A stretch of 64,000 bases of DNA from positions 78,820-142,819 of the forward strand of contig NZ_KB895463.1 in the NCBI RefSeq assembly GCF_000374865.1, in the 5' to 3' direction. How positions within the stretch are numbered: the first letter of the stretch is position 1; every line of letters begins with the position of its first letter. Positions 18,477-27,391 of the stretch are shown here, in pieces. Both the position numbers and the translations under genes were made by a program. The notes beneath the pieces are model-generated. The model was not told the DNA's origin. It did not search any database and worked only from the letters and a program-made list of their open reading frames with translations. Source of the DNA: Arthrobacter sp. 135MFCol5.1. Lineage in GTDB: Bacteria; Actinomycetota; Actinomycetes; Actinomycetales; Micrococcaceae.

Positions 18477-19184
18477 ATGGTTGGATCAGCCACCGCTAAG
18501 CCGCGCTCGCAAAAGGCTAATAAAGTCCGCGCTATTCTTGCCGGCGGCCTTGTCTTGGGGATCGGCGCGGCCTTCACTCTCGCGGCGTGGACGGACAACG
18601 AGTGGGTCTTCGGCCAGAGCGACAACGGCGGTGGCCCGGGGACCAAGGTGTACCAGATGCAGCAAAACACGTGGACAGGCACCGGTGGAACAGCAGCATG
18701 GAGTGACCAGCCGGACCGGAACGGCGGGGCGTTGACCTTCAGCGTCAATGCGGACAACCTGGTGCCGGGCAGCACCGTTTACGCACCGATGCAGCTGCGG
18801 GCGGTGGCCGGATCCGAAGCCCTGGTAGCCAGCTTGACCGAGGCGGAGCAGTCCCTTCCCATAGACGGGGTCACCAACACGTCCCAGCTCTATTCGGCAC
18901 TGAGATACGAAGCCAAGCAGGGTGTGCCGAGTTCGTCATGCAACGCTGCAGGATTCGGTCCCGTGCAGAACGCAAATATTATTCCTGCGGGCTCAACCCT
19001 CAACACCATCTCTGTCCCCGGAGCCGCGACCAATATCAGCCTGCCCAGGGGTGACAACGCCACCCCTGGCACCGCGGTGGATATCTGCTTCGCCCTGACC
19101 CTTCCCACGGATGCCCCGTCATCCCTGCAGGGGCAGAAGACCGTCCCGCTCTGGAAGTTCTCAAGCACAGTGGGCCTGCCATAA
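18477..19184 (+). CDS. SipW-dependent exported surface protein (alternate-type signal peptide)
   Basis: The 235-residue protein opens with a basic N-region and a hydrophobic helix ending in TLAAWTDNEW (about residues 31-42). This is the hallmark of alternate signal peptides processed by SipW-type peptidases (RER_14450-like group). The mature part is Ser/Thr/Gly-rich beta sequence with two cysteines and no catalytic motif. GGGGGA precedes the ATG at 18477. The peptidase gene begins 8 nt after its stop, so it is probably the peptidase's own substrate, a matrix, fibre or surface protein comparable in role to TasA. That role is inferred. Confidence 0.75.
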   Translation: MVGSATAKPRSQKANKVRAILAGGLVLGIGAAFTLAAWTDNEWVFGQSDNGGGPGTKVYQMQQNTWTGTGGTAAWSDQPDRNGGALTFSVNADNLVPGSTVYAPMQLRAVAGSEALVASLTEAEQSLPIDGVTNTSQLYSALRYEAKQGVPSSSCNAAGFGPVQNANIIPAGSTLNTISVPGAATNISLPRGDNATPGTAVDICFALTLPTDAPSSLQGQKTVPLWKFSSTVGLP

Positions 19185-19192
19185 CCCCTCCG

Positions 19193-19813
19193 ATGAGGCA
19201 GACAGCGTCCCGGCGCAAGCCCGGGTTCCGGTTGCCGGGATTGGCGTCCGATCCCCGGGCCCGGCCGGCTGCCCTCCGTGTGGCCAGGGGATTCCGCGAA
19301 GCTTTGCTCACCGTCGTTGCCCTGTTGGGGCTGGCGTGCATCCTTGTCCTGGTCCTGGGCTTCTTCTTCAAGGCGTCCTTCGTCGTCTTCCGTACGGGAT
19401 CGATGGAGCCGCTCTATCCAGTCGGTGCGCTGTCCCTGACCGTGCAGGTCACCGCCAAGGATCTCGTCCCGGGCGACGTCGTGTCGGTCCGCCGGGAGGC
19501 GGCGACCGCCCTGGTGACCCACCGCGTGGTGGCAGTTTACCCGCCCAGTGTGGAGGGGGCCACAGCGTCGCTAAGGCTCCGCGGCGACGCCAACACTTCG
19601 GATGATCCGTTGCCCTACGAGGTGGCCACGGCGCAGAAGGTGCTCTTCACGGTTCCCGGGTTGGGAACCTGGATCATGGCCTCCCGGGGGCCGGAGTTCC
19701 TGGGCGCGGCAACCCTGGCGGTGGCAGCACTGGTCACGTGGGCCTACTGGCCGCGGCGCCGGGCCGCGGTCCAGGCAGAGATCTGCGCCACCGGGGCGAA
19801 ACCACAACAGTAA
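19193..19813 (+). CDS. SipW-type signal peptidase I
   Basis: The 206-residue membrane peptidase has a TM helix at about 40-65. The catalytic serine lies in TGSMEPLYPVG (about 71-81). A VTHRVV segment has His where ordinary bacterial type I peptidases use Lys, and GDANTSDDPLP resembles the S26 box E. A second TM helix (about 170-190) precedes a basic tail. The Ser/His arrangement and two TM helices are the SipW/archaeal-ER pattern. It lies in a tight cluster with two proteins bearing SipW-type signals, which are the expected substrates. Confidence 0.88.
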   Translation: MRQTASRRKPGFRLPGLASDPRARPAALRVARGFREALLTVVALLGLACILVLVLGFFFKASFVVFRTGSMEPLYPVGALSLTVQVTAKDLVPGDVVSVRREAATALVTHRVVAVYPPSVEGATASLRLRGDANTSDDPLPYEVATAQKVLFTVPGLGTWIMASRGPEFLGAATLAVAALVTWAYWPRRRAAVQAEICATGAKPQQ

Positions 19814-19826
19814 GGTCGTAGATGAC

Positions 19827-20543
19827 ATGGCGGGACCCAGCACCAGGGACGTCGTACGGGCCGCGGGGGTTGTCGCGGTTTTGCTGGTGGGCGCTGCGCC
19901 TGGCGCAGCCGTGGCGGACGAGCAGCTGATTCCGGTACCGGAGACGGGGGCGGCCGGCTTCCTGTCGCTCTCCTCGTCGGTCTATCCACTGACACTGCCG
20001 GTGCTGTCAGCGGGGGAATCGTTCAGTTGGCAAATAGGCATTTCGCTGGACCAGCCCAGCGGCGAGTCCACCCTGCAGGTCACCGCCGACGGTGAGATCG
20101 CCGGTACGGACACCTACGTTGTGTCCGTGGACGAATGCGATGTCCCGTGGCAGGGAAGCAGCGGCTTGGGCGGGGACCTGCGTTGCCCCATCGGCTCCAC
20201 GCCGCGGATAGCGCCGGTAACGCTCGTTGAACATCGCCAGGATGTGCTGGTTCCCTTGCGTGATCTGCGCATCGGATCCTCGCCCTACCTTCGATTTGTC
20301 TTGTCCCGGCCCGCGGATTCGCAGGACCCGCCGGACACCGCGCTGACGCTGGGTATTGGGGTCACCGCTGCCGGGAACGACCACGCCGTGGTCCCGTCCG
20401 GCCAGCGGCCGCCCGCACCGTTGGCCAATACCGGGGCAGCGGTAGTGCAGGGGCTGTTGGCTGGCGGCGGCCTGTTGCTCCTCGGCGCAGCGGTGGTGGC
20501 TGCAGCCCGCCGGAACATGACCCGGAGGGGGGAGGCATCGTGA
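19827..20543 (+). CDS. LAXTG-type cell-wall-anchored surface protein
   Basis: A 238-residue exported protein. It has an ordinary signal peptide (hydrophobic VVAVLLVGAAPGAAVADE, AxA cleavage near residue 30) and a beta-rich middle. The C-terminal sorting signal is LANTG, followed by a hydrophobic helix of about 22 residues and a basic tail (RRNMTRRGEAS). LAXTG is the pentapeptide favoured by class E sortases of high-GC Gram-positives; no sortase gene is in the window. It starts 13 nt after the peptidase gene, and its stop overlaps the next GTG (GTGA). It may anchor the SipW-exported proteins. Confidence 0.75.
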   Translation: MAGPSTRDVVRAAGVVAVLLVGAAPGAAVADEQLIPVPETGAAGFLSLSSSVYPLTLPVLSAGESFSWQIGISLDQPSGESTLQVTADGEIAGTDTYVVSVDECDVPWQGSSGLGGDLRCPIGSTPRIAPVTLVEHRQDVLVPLRDLRIGSSPYLRFVLSRPADSQDPPDTALTLGIGVTAAGNDHAVVPSGQRPPAPLANTGAAVVQGLLAGGGLLLLGAAVVAAARRNMTRRGEAS

Positions 20544-22207
20544 AGACCGCGCGCGAGAACCTGCTGCGACGCGGGGCAAGGAACCCACGGACATCCGTTG
20601 CCATAGCGGCAGCGGCCGCAGTCTCCCTGGTGGCGACCACCACCGTCACCACGGCGGCATGGGTGGACAACGAATGGGCCGGCGGTTCTGTCGGCGTTGG
20701 TTCCCCGGGGGACTGTTCCACCAACACCCTTTTCAGCGGCCAGGCGTCCGCAACCCAGCTTTCCGGCAGGGTACTAGGAACGGACCTCAATTCCATCGCG
20801 GGAGTTGAAGGCCTCACCGTCACCAACGCCGGCGGCGCAGCGTCGCCGCAGCCGCTGTCGGCTACTCCGGTGACGGGGATTCCGGACGCCTTTATCAGCA
20901 AGCTGCCTGTCACGGCCCTGGGGACCAACCCTGTGACCGTGGGCCTGGGCCTCGGCGTTCCGGTAGGAGGCCTGGGCACGTACACGCAGTGGGCGCAGGT
21001 GCAGGACAGTGGACAAACCCGCGCCGCCGCCGGACTGGTCACCGACCAGTCCGGGGCTGTCGACGTGGGCGGAACGGCCACTGGAGCTGCCACCTCACCC
21101 CAGTCGGCCACCGTCAGGCTGGACAACCTTGTTCCCGCGTCACTGGCCGGGGTGACACTGGACATAGGTGCTGTGGCGTCGTCCGCGTCCGTCCAGAGAT
21201 GCGACCTGATCAACGGCTGGCCGACGCTGGCGGCAAACCCTGCCGTCACGCGGGAGTACGGCGTCGCCAGCCTGAACCTGGGCACGAATGTGCCTGCAGC
21301 CGGATCAATCATTAGCACCACGAACGCCGCGCTCGGCAGCATCCCCGCACCGCAGGCCCTGCAGCAAAACCTCATCAGTGCACTGGGTCAAGCCGTTCAG
21401 AACGCGCTGGCGCCTCTGGGCCTGGTTAAGACCACCACATCAGCCGACGTGGGAGCCGTGAATCTCGATGAAGTCCGGAAGGTGCTTACCCAACCCCAGG
21501 CACGAGGTGCTGTCACTCTCAACCTTGGCGCGGGCCGCCTCAACGTGGATCTGGCCAAGCTTCCGGGAAAGGATCCGCTCGCTAACGGGCGGGACGCTAA
21601 CACGCCGGTGTTCCTGACGGAGGCGGACATAACGCAATTGCAGGCGGACGCGCGGGCTCTGCTGGCACAGATCACCACGCACCTGCGGACGGCTGTTGAT
21701 GCCGTGATCGCGTCTGCGACTGTCACGGCGAGCGTTGAGGTCCCGCTCACTGGCGTTTCGTTGGGCAGCACCAGGATTGAGATCGCCGGAAGCGTGGGGC
21801 AATTCAGGGCAGGGACCGTTCAACCAACCGTCATTCCCTTGGGGCTAAACCTAAGCTCACCGTTGACGTCACTGCTGGTGAACGGGGTTGTGTCTGCCGT
21901 CACCAACTCCGTTGCGGTGCCACTGGACACGGTGGTGTCCAACCTGGAGGCAACGCTGGCCCCAATCGTCGCAGGCGCGCTTACCGATGCCGGAACTGTC
22001 GTGACGGCGTTCGGCTCCCTTGTTTCCATCCACGTCAACGTCCAGCCTGACAAGCCGTGGCAGGGCGTAAAACCAGGCGACGTCTCAGCGCGAGCCGGTG
22101 AATATAAAGTTTCTGCCGTCCGCGTTGGCCTGATTAATCAGCCCGGACTATTGACCCTTTACCTGGGTACTTCTGCCGCCGGAGCGGTTAGTTATCGATC
22201 GTCATAA
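20540..22207 (+). CDS. Choice-of-anchor G-like exported protein with SipW-type signal
   Basis: A 555-residue surface protein. The signal region ends in TTAAWVDNEWAGG (about 37-49), almost identical to the AAWTDNEW motif of the first gene in the cluster. The mature region is Ala/Val/Thr/Leu-rich with regular hydrophobic repeats, and resembles actinobacterial 'choice-of-anchor G' proteins. LTEADITQLQADARALLAQITTHL looks helical; most of the rest looks beta. No LPXTG-like motif or terminal TM helix is visible, so it may be held by assembly rather than a covalent anchor. GTG start, translationally coupled to the anchored protein. Confidence 0.65.
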   Translation: MKTARENLLRRGARNPRTSVAIAAAAAVSLVATTTVTTAAWVDNEWAGGSVGVGSPGDCSTNTLFSGQASATQLSGRVLGTDLNSIAGVEGLTVTNAGGAASPQPLSATPVTGIPDAFISKLPVTALGTNPVTVGLGLGVPVGGLGTYTQWAQVQDSGQTRAAAGLVTDQSGAVDVGGTATGAATSPQSATVRLDNLVPASLAGVTLDIGAVASSASVQRCDLINGWPTLAANPAVTREYGVASLNLGTNVPAAGSIISTTNAALGSIPAPQALQQNLISALGQAVQNALAPLGLVKTTTSADVGAVNLDEVRKVLTQPQARGAVTLNLGAGRLNVDLAKLPGKDPLANGRDANTPVFLTEADITQLQADARALLAQITTHLRTAVDAVIASATVTASVEVPLTGVSLGSTRIEIAGSVGQFRAGTVQPTVIPLGLNLSSPLTSLLVNGVVSAVTNSVAVPLDTVVSNLEATLAPIVAGALTDAGTVVTAFGSLVSIHVNVQPDKPWQGVKPGDVSARAGEYKVSAVRVGLINQPGLLTLYLGTSAAGAVSYRSS

Positions 22208-22292
22208 TTTTCTACTCCAGCACGAGGAACTTTTTCGACTTTCCAACCGTTATTGGCGTTGGTGTGCGGTACGTTCCAGCATTAAATGCAAG

Positions 22293-22333
22293 CTGTCAAA
22301 TTAATTGACAGAATTTCACATTATTGCTTGTAT
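22293..22333 (+). promoter_or_regulatory. Inverted repeat and candidate promoter before the carboxypeptidase gene
   Basis: CTGTCAA-ATTAA-TTGACAG (22293-22311) is a perfect 7-bp inverted repeat. Its right arm contains TTGACA, a consensus -35, and TTGTAT (22328-22333) lies 17 nt further on. A regulator bound at the repeat would cover the -35 element. This AT-rich stretch lies in the 195-bp gap after the SipW cluster, where I see no clear terminator. Confidence 0.45.
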
Positions 22334-22402
22334 TTTGTCACAGCCCGCGATGGGGGACATGGCGGCTGGAACCACTCAATGCACTCGAAAGAGGTACCGC
22401 AC

Positions 22403-23464
22403 GTGAAAAAATCCCTGGCTGCTTTCAAGGCCCTTACGGCAGCAGGCGCCCTGTCGCTCGCTGTCGTCGCCGCACCCGCGCCGGCCCTGGCAGTTGGCGA
22501 AGGCCCCAACTACGGCGGCAACGGCCAGATCACCACAAGCAAGCTGGCTACGTACAGTCAGATGGTCTCCTTCCTTAAGGACCAGGACGCCAAGCAACCG
22601 GCCATGGAGCTGGAAGTGATCGGCCAGACGGTCAAGGGCCGCGATATCCACCTGGTCAAATACATCTCTGACCCGGCCAAACCCACCATCCTCTACCTGA
22701 CCCAGCAGCATGGCAACGAACAGCTCACCACCGAGGGCGCCATGGAGTTCATCAAGCACTTGGGCACCGGCAAGTCGTCCGGCATCCTGGACGGCGTCAA
22801 TATCCTGATCGTGCCCATGCTCAATGCCGATGGCGCCATGGGGGACGTGAATTTTTCCTTGGACGACTACCTCGCCAAAGGCGACCGCCACCTGACGCGT
22901 TACAACGCGGAGGGCGTGGACCTGAACCGGGACCACGTGGCCAAGGTCCAGCCGGAGACCCAGGCCCTGCACAGCAACGTGATGCGCAAGTACCGCGTCG
23001 ATTACATGATCGACCTGCACCACCAGGGCACCCGCGCTGAACGCGACGGCAAGCTGGTGTCCGGGTCAATCCTGTACCCCACCACCCCGAACGCCGATCC
23101 CGCCGTCGTCGAGAAATCCAAGCGGCTCGGCGCCGTGGTCTTCAACAACGTGGACTCCACCGGCTGGGGCCACCTGGGCAAGTACCAGGGCGGCAGTGCG
23201 GAGACCATCAGCCGCAACGGCATCTCCGTGGAATACGGAATTGCCACCCTGCTTTTCGAGATGCGCGGCATGTCCGACCATTACCTGGACGGCTACGCGC
23301 TGGGGCAGCGGAGCAACGGCTACCTGATCAAGCAGACGGTCACCACCCTGACCTCCACCGCCGCGGCGATCGCGGACGGTTCCATTGCCGACGCCGACAC
23401 CTCCTTCTGGGACACTCTCGCCGAACAGACGTCCCGGCCGGCCGGGGAAGCCGAGGACGAGTAA
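22403..23464 (+). CDS. Secreted M14-family zinc carboxypeptidase
   Basis: The 353-residue protein has a signal peptide (about 1-29, ending APALA) and an M14 domain. The zinc ligands are in QQHGNEQ (HxxE, about 103-109) and HHQG (about 205). PMLNADG and GVDLNRDH are the conserved substrate-side segments, and a late [12 protein letters not shown] supplies the catalytic Glu. It removes C-terminal residues from peptides or gamma-glutamyl peptides outside the cell. GAAAGAGG lies 8 nt before the GTG at 22403; the longer reading from 22286 has no ribosome binding site and no signal peptide at its start. Confidence 0.87.
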   Translation: MKKSLAAFKALTAAGALSLAVVAAPAPALAVGEGPNYGGNGQITTSKLATYSQMVSFLKDQDAKQPAMELEVIGQTVKGRDIHLVKYISDPAKPTILYLTQQHGNEQLTTEGAMEFIKHLGTGKSSGILDGVNILIVPMLNADGAMGDVNFSLDDYLAKGDRHLTRYNAEGVDLNRDHVAKVQPETQALHSNVMRKYRVDYMIDLHHQGTRAERDGKLVSGSILYPTTPNADPAVVEKSKRLGAVVFNNVDSTGWGHLGKYQGGSAETISRNGISVEYGIATLLFEMRGMSDHYLDGYALGQRSNGYLIKQTVTTLTSTAAAIADGSIADADTSFWDTLAEQTSRPAGEAEDE

Positions 23465-23471
23465 GGGACCA

Positions 23472-23507
23472 GGCCCGCCGCAGTCCCTTGCGGGGCCGCG
23501 GCGGGCC
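23472..23507 (+). terminator. Hairpin after the carboxypeptidase gene
   Basis: GGCCCGCCGC and GCGGCGGGCC are perfect 10-bp arms with a 16-nt loop, 8 nt after the stop codon. No T-tract follows, so termination may be partial. Confidence 0.45.
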
Positions 23508-23514
23508 CATCGAG

Positions 23515-23541
23515 TGGACAAAGTGCCTGATCCGCTAAACT
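23515..23541 (+). promoter_or_regulatory. Candidate purA promoter
   Basis: TGGACA (23515-23520) and TAAACT (23536-23541) have a short 15-nt spacer. If used, transcription would start near 23548 and leave a leader of about 145 nt before purA. No known riboswitch pattern is apparent in that leader. Confidence 0.35.
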
Positions 23542-23693
23542 TGGGTGGTAAGAGCCCCGGAACTCTTGCATCGCTGAGCCGCCCCGCGGTCCGGCGACGG
23601 CCGGTCTGTTCGGGGCATTCTCATGAACGGCGCTGCGCAGGTCCGCTCCCCGCGGCCGGACCCGGGCAGCCCGAACGAATGGGGGAGGATCCC

Positions 23694-24983
23694 ATGCCAG
23701 CAATTGTGATCGTAGGAGCCCAGTGGGGCGACGAAGGAAAAGGCAAGGCCACCGACCTTCTGGGCGGCCGTGTTGACTACGTCGTCAAGCCCAACGGCGG
23801 GAACAACGCCGGGCACACCGTCGTCGTAGGCGGTGAAAAGTACGAACTCAAACTGCTGCCCGCAGGCATTCTCAGCCCCAACGCGGTGCCCATCATCGGC
23901 AATGGCTGCGTGGTGAACCTCGAAGCCCTTTTCCAGGAGATCGACGGACTCCAGGCCCGCGGCGCCGATACCTCGCGGCTCCGCGTGTCCGCCAACGCCC
24001 ACCTGGTGGCCCCCTACCACCAGGTGCTGGACAAGGTGACCGAACGTTTCCTCGGCAGCCGCGCCATCGGAACCACCGGCCGCGGCATTGGCCCCGCCTA
24101 CATGGACAAGGTGGCCAGGCTGGGCATCCGTGTCCAGGACGTCTTCGACGAATCCATCCTCCGCCAGAAGGTGGAAGGCTCGCTGCGCCAGAAGAACGAG
24201 CTCCTGGTCAAGGTCTACAACCGCCGCAGCGTTGTGGTGGACGAGATCGTTGATTACTTCCTGTCCTTTGCCGACCGCCTCCGCCCGCTGGTCATCGACA
24301 GCACCCTGGTCCTTAACACCGCCCTGGACGAGGGCAAGGTGGTCCTGATGGAGGGCGGCCAGGCCACGTTCCTGGACGTGGACCACGGCACCTACCCATT
24401 CGTGACCTCCTCCAACCCCACCGCCGGCGGCGCGTCCGTGGGCTCGGGCATCGGCCCTACCCGGATCTCCCGCTCGATCGGCATCATCAAGGCCTACACC
24501 ACCCGCGTTGGGGCCGGACCGTTCCCCACCGAGCTCTTCGACGAGATGGGGATGTACCTGCAGAAGACCGGCGGTGAGTTCGGCGTCAATACCGGCCGCC
24601 CGCGCCGCTGCGGCTGGTACGACGCCGTCCTGGCCCGCCACGCCTCCCGCGTGAACGGCTTCACGGACTACTTCGTCACCAAGCTGGACGTGCTCACCGG
24701 CATCGAGCAGATCCCTGTGTGCGTGGCCTACGACGTGGACGGCGTCCGCCACGATGAGATGCCCATGACGCAGACCGAGTTCCACCACGCCAAGCCCATC
24801 TTCGAATACTTCGAGGGCTGGACCGAGGACATCACCGGCGCCCGCACCCTCGCGGACCTCCCGGAAAACGCCAGGAACTACGTGCTGGCGCTGGAGAAGC
24901 TGTCCGGCACCCGGTTCTCCGCTATTGGCGTTGGCCCGGACCGGGACCAGACCATCGTGGTGAACGACCTCATCAACGACTGA
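23694..24983 (+). CDS. purA: Adenylosuccinate synthetase
   Basis: The 429-residue enzyme joins IMP and aspartate with GTP in AMP synthesis. The N-terminal GTP loop is WGDEGKGK, followed by GGNNAGHT (IMP site). [22 protein letters not shown] and the late [10 protein letters not shown] are also family signatures. GGGAGGA precedes the ATG at 23694; the frame is open far upstream but without a better start. It is monocistronic, with a hairpin terminator downstream. Confidence 0.96.
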   Translation: MPAIVIVGAQWGDEGKGKATDLLGGRVDYVVKPNGGNNAGHTVVVGGEKYELKLLPAGILSPNAVPIIGNGCVVNLEALFQEIDGLQARGADTSRLRVSANAHLVAPYHQVLDKVTERFLGSRAIGTTGRGIGPAYMDKVARLGIRVQDVFDESILRQKVEGSLRQKNELLVKVYNRRSVVVDEIVDYFLSFADRLRPLVIDSTLVLNTALDEGKVVLMEGGQATFLDVDHGTYPFVTSSNPTAGGASVGSGIGPTRISRSIGIIKAYTTRVGAGPFPTELFDEMGMYLQKTGGEFGVNTGRPRRCGWYDAVLARHASRVNGFTDYFVTKLDVLTGIEQIPVCVAYDVDGVRHDEMPMTQTEFHHAKPIFEYFEGWTEDITGARTLADLPENARNYVLALEKLSGTRFSAIGVGPDRDQTIVVNDLIND

Positions 24984-25010
24984 CACGTCCCTCCGGAATA
25001 CGGTAGACGA

Positions 25011-25047
25011 CGGCGGCGGGCCACCCATTGTGGGTGGGCCGCCGCCG
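25011..25047 (+). terminator. Hairpin terminator after purA
   Basis: Arms of 17 bp (CGGCGGCGGGCCACCCA / TGGGTGGGCCGCCGCCG) with one mismatch and a 3-nt loop, 28 nt after the purA stop. GGCGTTTGGGGG follows, which is only weakly T-rich. Confidence 0.6.
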
Positions 25048-25241
25048 GCGTTTGGGGGCGTGGGCAGTAATTTACACAGGCTTAACGCAGCTGGTCTTGT
25101 ACCCCTGCAGCCGCGGCGGCCAGACTCGTTAACACCATTTGAACTGATCAGCGGACGGTCCCACTATGCGTTTGGCGGTGCAGGGATGCACCCAGCGAAG
25201 AGCCGTCGCCGGTCGAAAACACCAGACCGGAAGGACATGCC

Positions 25242-25607
25242 GTGGCAGGAAACATTGAAGTCTTTCTTGATCCGGAGCTGCTCTACAGGTTCCGGCTGCT
25301 GGGGCCCGATGGGTCGGTCATGGCCGTCTCGCAAGGATTCGAGGACAAGGCGGCGGTAGCTGCCGGTATCGCGGCCGTTCGTGAATGTGCGGGGACGGGC
25401 CTGGTCACCGATCTCAGCCCCGCCGGGGCAGTCTCCCGTCCCGCCGCTGTACCCGCTGCCGCCGGCGTCGCAGCTCCTGGCGACCTGCCCGTCGTCGTAC
25501 CGGCGTGTGATGACCGGCGGCTGCCGGTGAGGCTGCACGCCTATGCATTGGCGAAAACAACGCGCAGGCAGGCCGCGCCGCGTTGGGCCAGCGCAGCTAC
25601 CCGTTGA
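25242..25607 (+). CDS. DUF1508 / YegP-like domain protein
   Basis: A 121-residue protein whose first 55 residues match the YegP (DUF1508) fold: FRLLGPDGSVMAVSQGFEDKAAVAAGIAAVRE. Such domains often handle stress-related or protein-contact roles, but their biochemistry is not established. Residues 60-121 are Ala/Pro/Arg-rich and look unstructured. GGAAGGAC lies 6-12 nt before the GTG at 25242. A hairpin terminator follows at 25687-25732. Confidence 0.65.
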   Translation: MAGNIEVFLDPELLYRFRLLGPDGSVMAVSQGFEDKAAVAAGIAAVRECAGTGLVTDLSPAGAVSRPAAVPAAAGVAAPGDLPVVVPACDDRRLPVRLHAYALAKTTRRQAAPRWASAATR

Positions 25608-25686
25608 GGACGGGATGAATAAAATCAAAAAAACTTTCACAAGGGCGTAACCCTTCGGGGGTCCGCAGCGATTACCCCTGTGAAGT

Positions 25687-25732
25687 GCCGGTCTGGAACC
25701 TGTCCCCCATCACGTTCCAGGCCGGCTCTTTT
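25687..25732 (+). terminator. Intrinsic terminator
   Basis: GCCGGTCTGGAAC and GTTCCAGGCCGGC (one wobble pair) enclose a 14-nt loop, and TCTTTT follows. It is 80 nt after the DUF1508 gene and 146 nt before the sigma factor gene. The rest of the 271-bp gap holds only a loose inverted repeat near 25638-25685. Confidence 0.7.
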
Positions 25733-25878
25733 GATCTCTTGGCAAGGCCGCACGCGGACGGAGTTCCGTGGCGCTCACCGGTCGGGAAGGTTACTGAAGG
25801 GTAAAGTAGGACCAGCGTTCCGGAATCCCGTGAGACGCTTCCCTTGCCGACGCCCTTTTGATTGAAAGCTCCACGTCA

Positions 25879-26430
25879 GTGACCGATGCACAGACAGATG
25901 CGGCCCCGGACCACGCCGTCCCCGGGCCTGCTGCCTTCAGCCTCGTCTACAAAACGTACGCATCACAAGTCCTGGGCTATCTTGCCGCCCGGGGAGTCGA
26001 CGATCCGGAGGCGGCCATGCAGGAAGTGTTCCTTTCCGTCCTGCCCCGCCTCGACACCGTGCGGGGAGGCGAAGCGGGGCTGCGGACCTTCATCTTCAGC
26101 GTTGCCCATGCCCGGATGGTGGACGATCGCCGGCGCCAAAGCCGTCACCCGGTAAAGCTGCCGTTCGAGCCCCAGCTCGACCAGCGCGAAGACACCTCCG
26201 CCGAAAAGGAAGCCCTGCGCAACATCTCGCCCGGCGAAGTCCTGGAACTTTTGTCCGGGCTGCCGCAAGACCAGCGCGAAGCGCTCTCGCTTCGCCTCGT
26301 GGCCGGCCTGACCGTGGAACAGGCGGCGGAGGCCATGGACAAGAGCCCCGGGTCCGTGAAGCAGCTCCAGCGCCGCGCGCTGCTGAAACTCCGGGAGCTG
26401 GCGTCAGTGAAGGAGTACCTCGCGCCATGA
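25879..26430 (+). CDS. ECF-type RNA polymerase sigma factor
   Basis: About 183 residues with sigma region 2 (FSLVYKTYASQVLGYLAARG, AMQEVFLSVLPRLDTV, LRTFIFSVAHARMVDDRRR, about 20-90). A linker is followed by region 4 (LSGLPQDQREALSLRLVAGLTVEQAAEAM then SVKQLQRRALLKLRE, about 125-175). The GTG at 25879 has GAAAG about 10 nt upstream; a TTG at 25858 would add seven residues. The stop overlaps the next gene as ATGA, a typical coupling of an ECF sigma factor with its membrane partner. Confidence 0.85.
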   Translation: MTDAQTDAAPDHAVPGPAAFSLVYKTYASQVLGYLAARGVDDPEAAMQEVFLSVLPRLDTVRGGEAGLRTFIFSVAHARMVDDRRRQSRHPVKLPFEPQLDQREDTSAEKEALRNISPGEVLELLSGLPQDQREALSLRLVAGLTVEQAAEAMDKSPGSVKQLQRRALLKLRELASVKEYLAP

Positions 26431-27329
26431 CACAACCATCAGGCAACCTCGTGTCCCTTGTCGACGACATGCTCCGGGACGCCGGCTGCGGCGATGACCC
26501 GGAATTTCGCGACGTCCTGCTTTCGCTCGGTTCGCTGGCTTCGCTGCCCGCTCCGGCACCCAGTGCGGAGCTTGCCGCCTTGCTGGCACCAGCCGCCGGC
26601 ACGCCGGTGGCGGGAGGCGCCTTGGAAGACCCTCCTGCCGGGGAGCAGCCCGCCGATGACCTCGCGCGCCGTCGGCGGCGCCACCGCCCGACCGCCCTGG
26701 GCCTGGTCCTGGTGGCCGCAATGGGATTGGGGGTTGGCGGGGTTGCCGCCAGCTCCTCCGCACCCGGAAGTGAAACATTGCAGCACGTGCTGGCTGACTG
26801 GACTCCACCGTGGGGCGCGCCGTCCACCACCAATGCTTCGGCCGCAGGAGGCGGCTACCGGTCCCCGGTCCCCGCCGCCGATGGGGAAGTCCCGGGCACG
26901 GTTTCGTCACCTTCACCCGCCGCGGCCGCACCCGGCAGAAGCCACGCGACCCGCCTTTTGGAGGACGCTGCCGGAGCGACGGGCCGTGGGGCCGTGCGAA
27001 GCTGCGGCGGAGCTTCCACGCACGACGACGGCGGCAGGCCGGTAGCCTGCGTGCCGGCCCGGCTGGGGGCTGCTTTTCCCGCCGCGCCGGGAGGCGGGAC
27101 GGACGGGAACGGCCGCGGCCGGGACGACGGCGGCGTACCACCGGCGGCAGGCGCCACGCCTCCGGGGACGCCGGCAGCAGGCAAGCCGGACGCGCCCGCG
27201 GCGAAGGCTCCGGCAGTGGGCCAGGACGGCCCCGGTGCAGCCACGCCCAAGTCGGCTGATGCGCCGGGACCAGTGGGCCAGTCGCCGGGCCAGGGCAGCG
27301 GCAGGAAGGCTGAATCCCCGGCGAAGTAG
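26427..27329 (+). CDS. Putative membrane anti-sigma factor or sigma partner protein
   Basis: A 300-residue, single-pass protein. The N-terminal 85 residues (MLRDAGCGDDPEFRDVLLSL...) would be cytoplasmic and end in a basic RRRRRH stop signal. A TM helix follows at about 90-112 (ALGLVLVAAMGLGVGGVAA). The remaining 185 residues are a low-complexity Pro/Ala/Gly/Ser extracellular region with two cysteines. There is no zinc HxxxCxxC anti-sigma motif, so the call rests on position and topology: it overlaps the sigma gene by 4 nt. Confidence 0.55.
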   Translation: MTQPSGNLVSLVDDMLRDAGCGDDPEFRDVLLSLGSLASLPAPAPSAELAALLAPAAGTPVAGGALEDPPAGEQPADDLARRRRRHRPTALGLVLVAAMGLGVGGVAASSSAPGSETLQHVLADWTPPWGAPSTTNASAAGGGYRSPVPAADGEVPGTVSSPSPAAAAPGRSHATRLLEDAAGATGRGAVRSCGGASTHDDGGRPVACVPARLGAAFPAAPGGGTDGNGRGRDDGGVPPAAGATPPGTPAAGKPDAPAAKAPAVGQDGPGAATPKSADAPGPVGQSPGQGSGRKAESPAK

Positions 27330-27391
27330 TCAGCGGGCGCAGCCGGTGCCTGGCATCAACGGCTCCGGAGAGTGCGGCGTAGGCTGATCGC

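Noticed and set aside
23535..25028. 497-codon minus-strand open frame opposite purA
   Set aside because: Antisense shadow of purA, with His/Val/Gly-rich composition typical of such frames.
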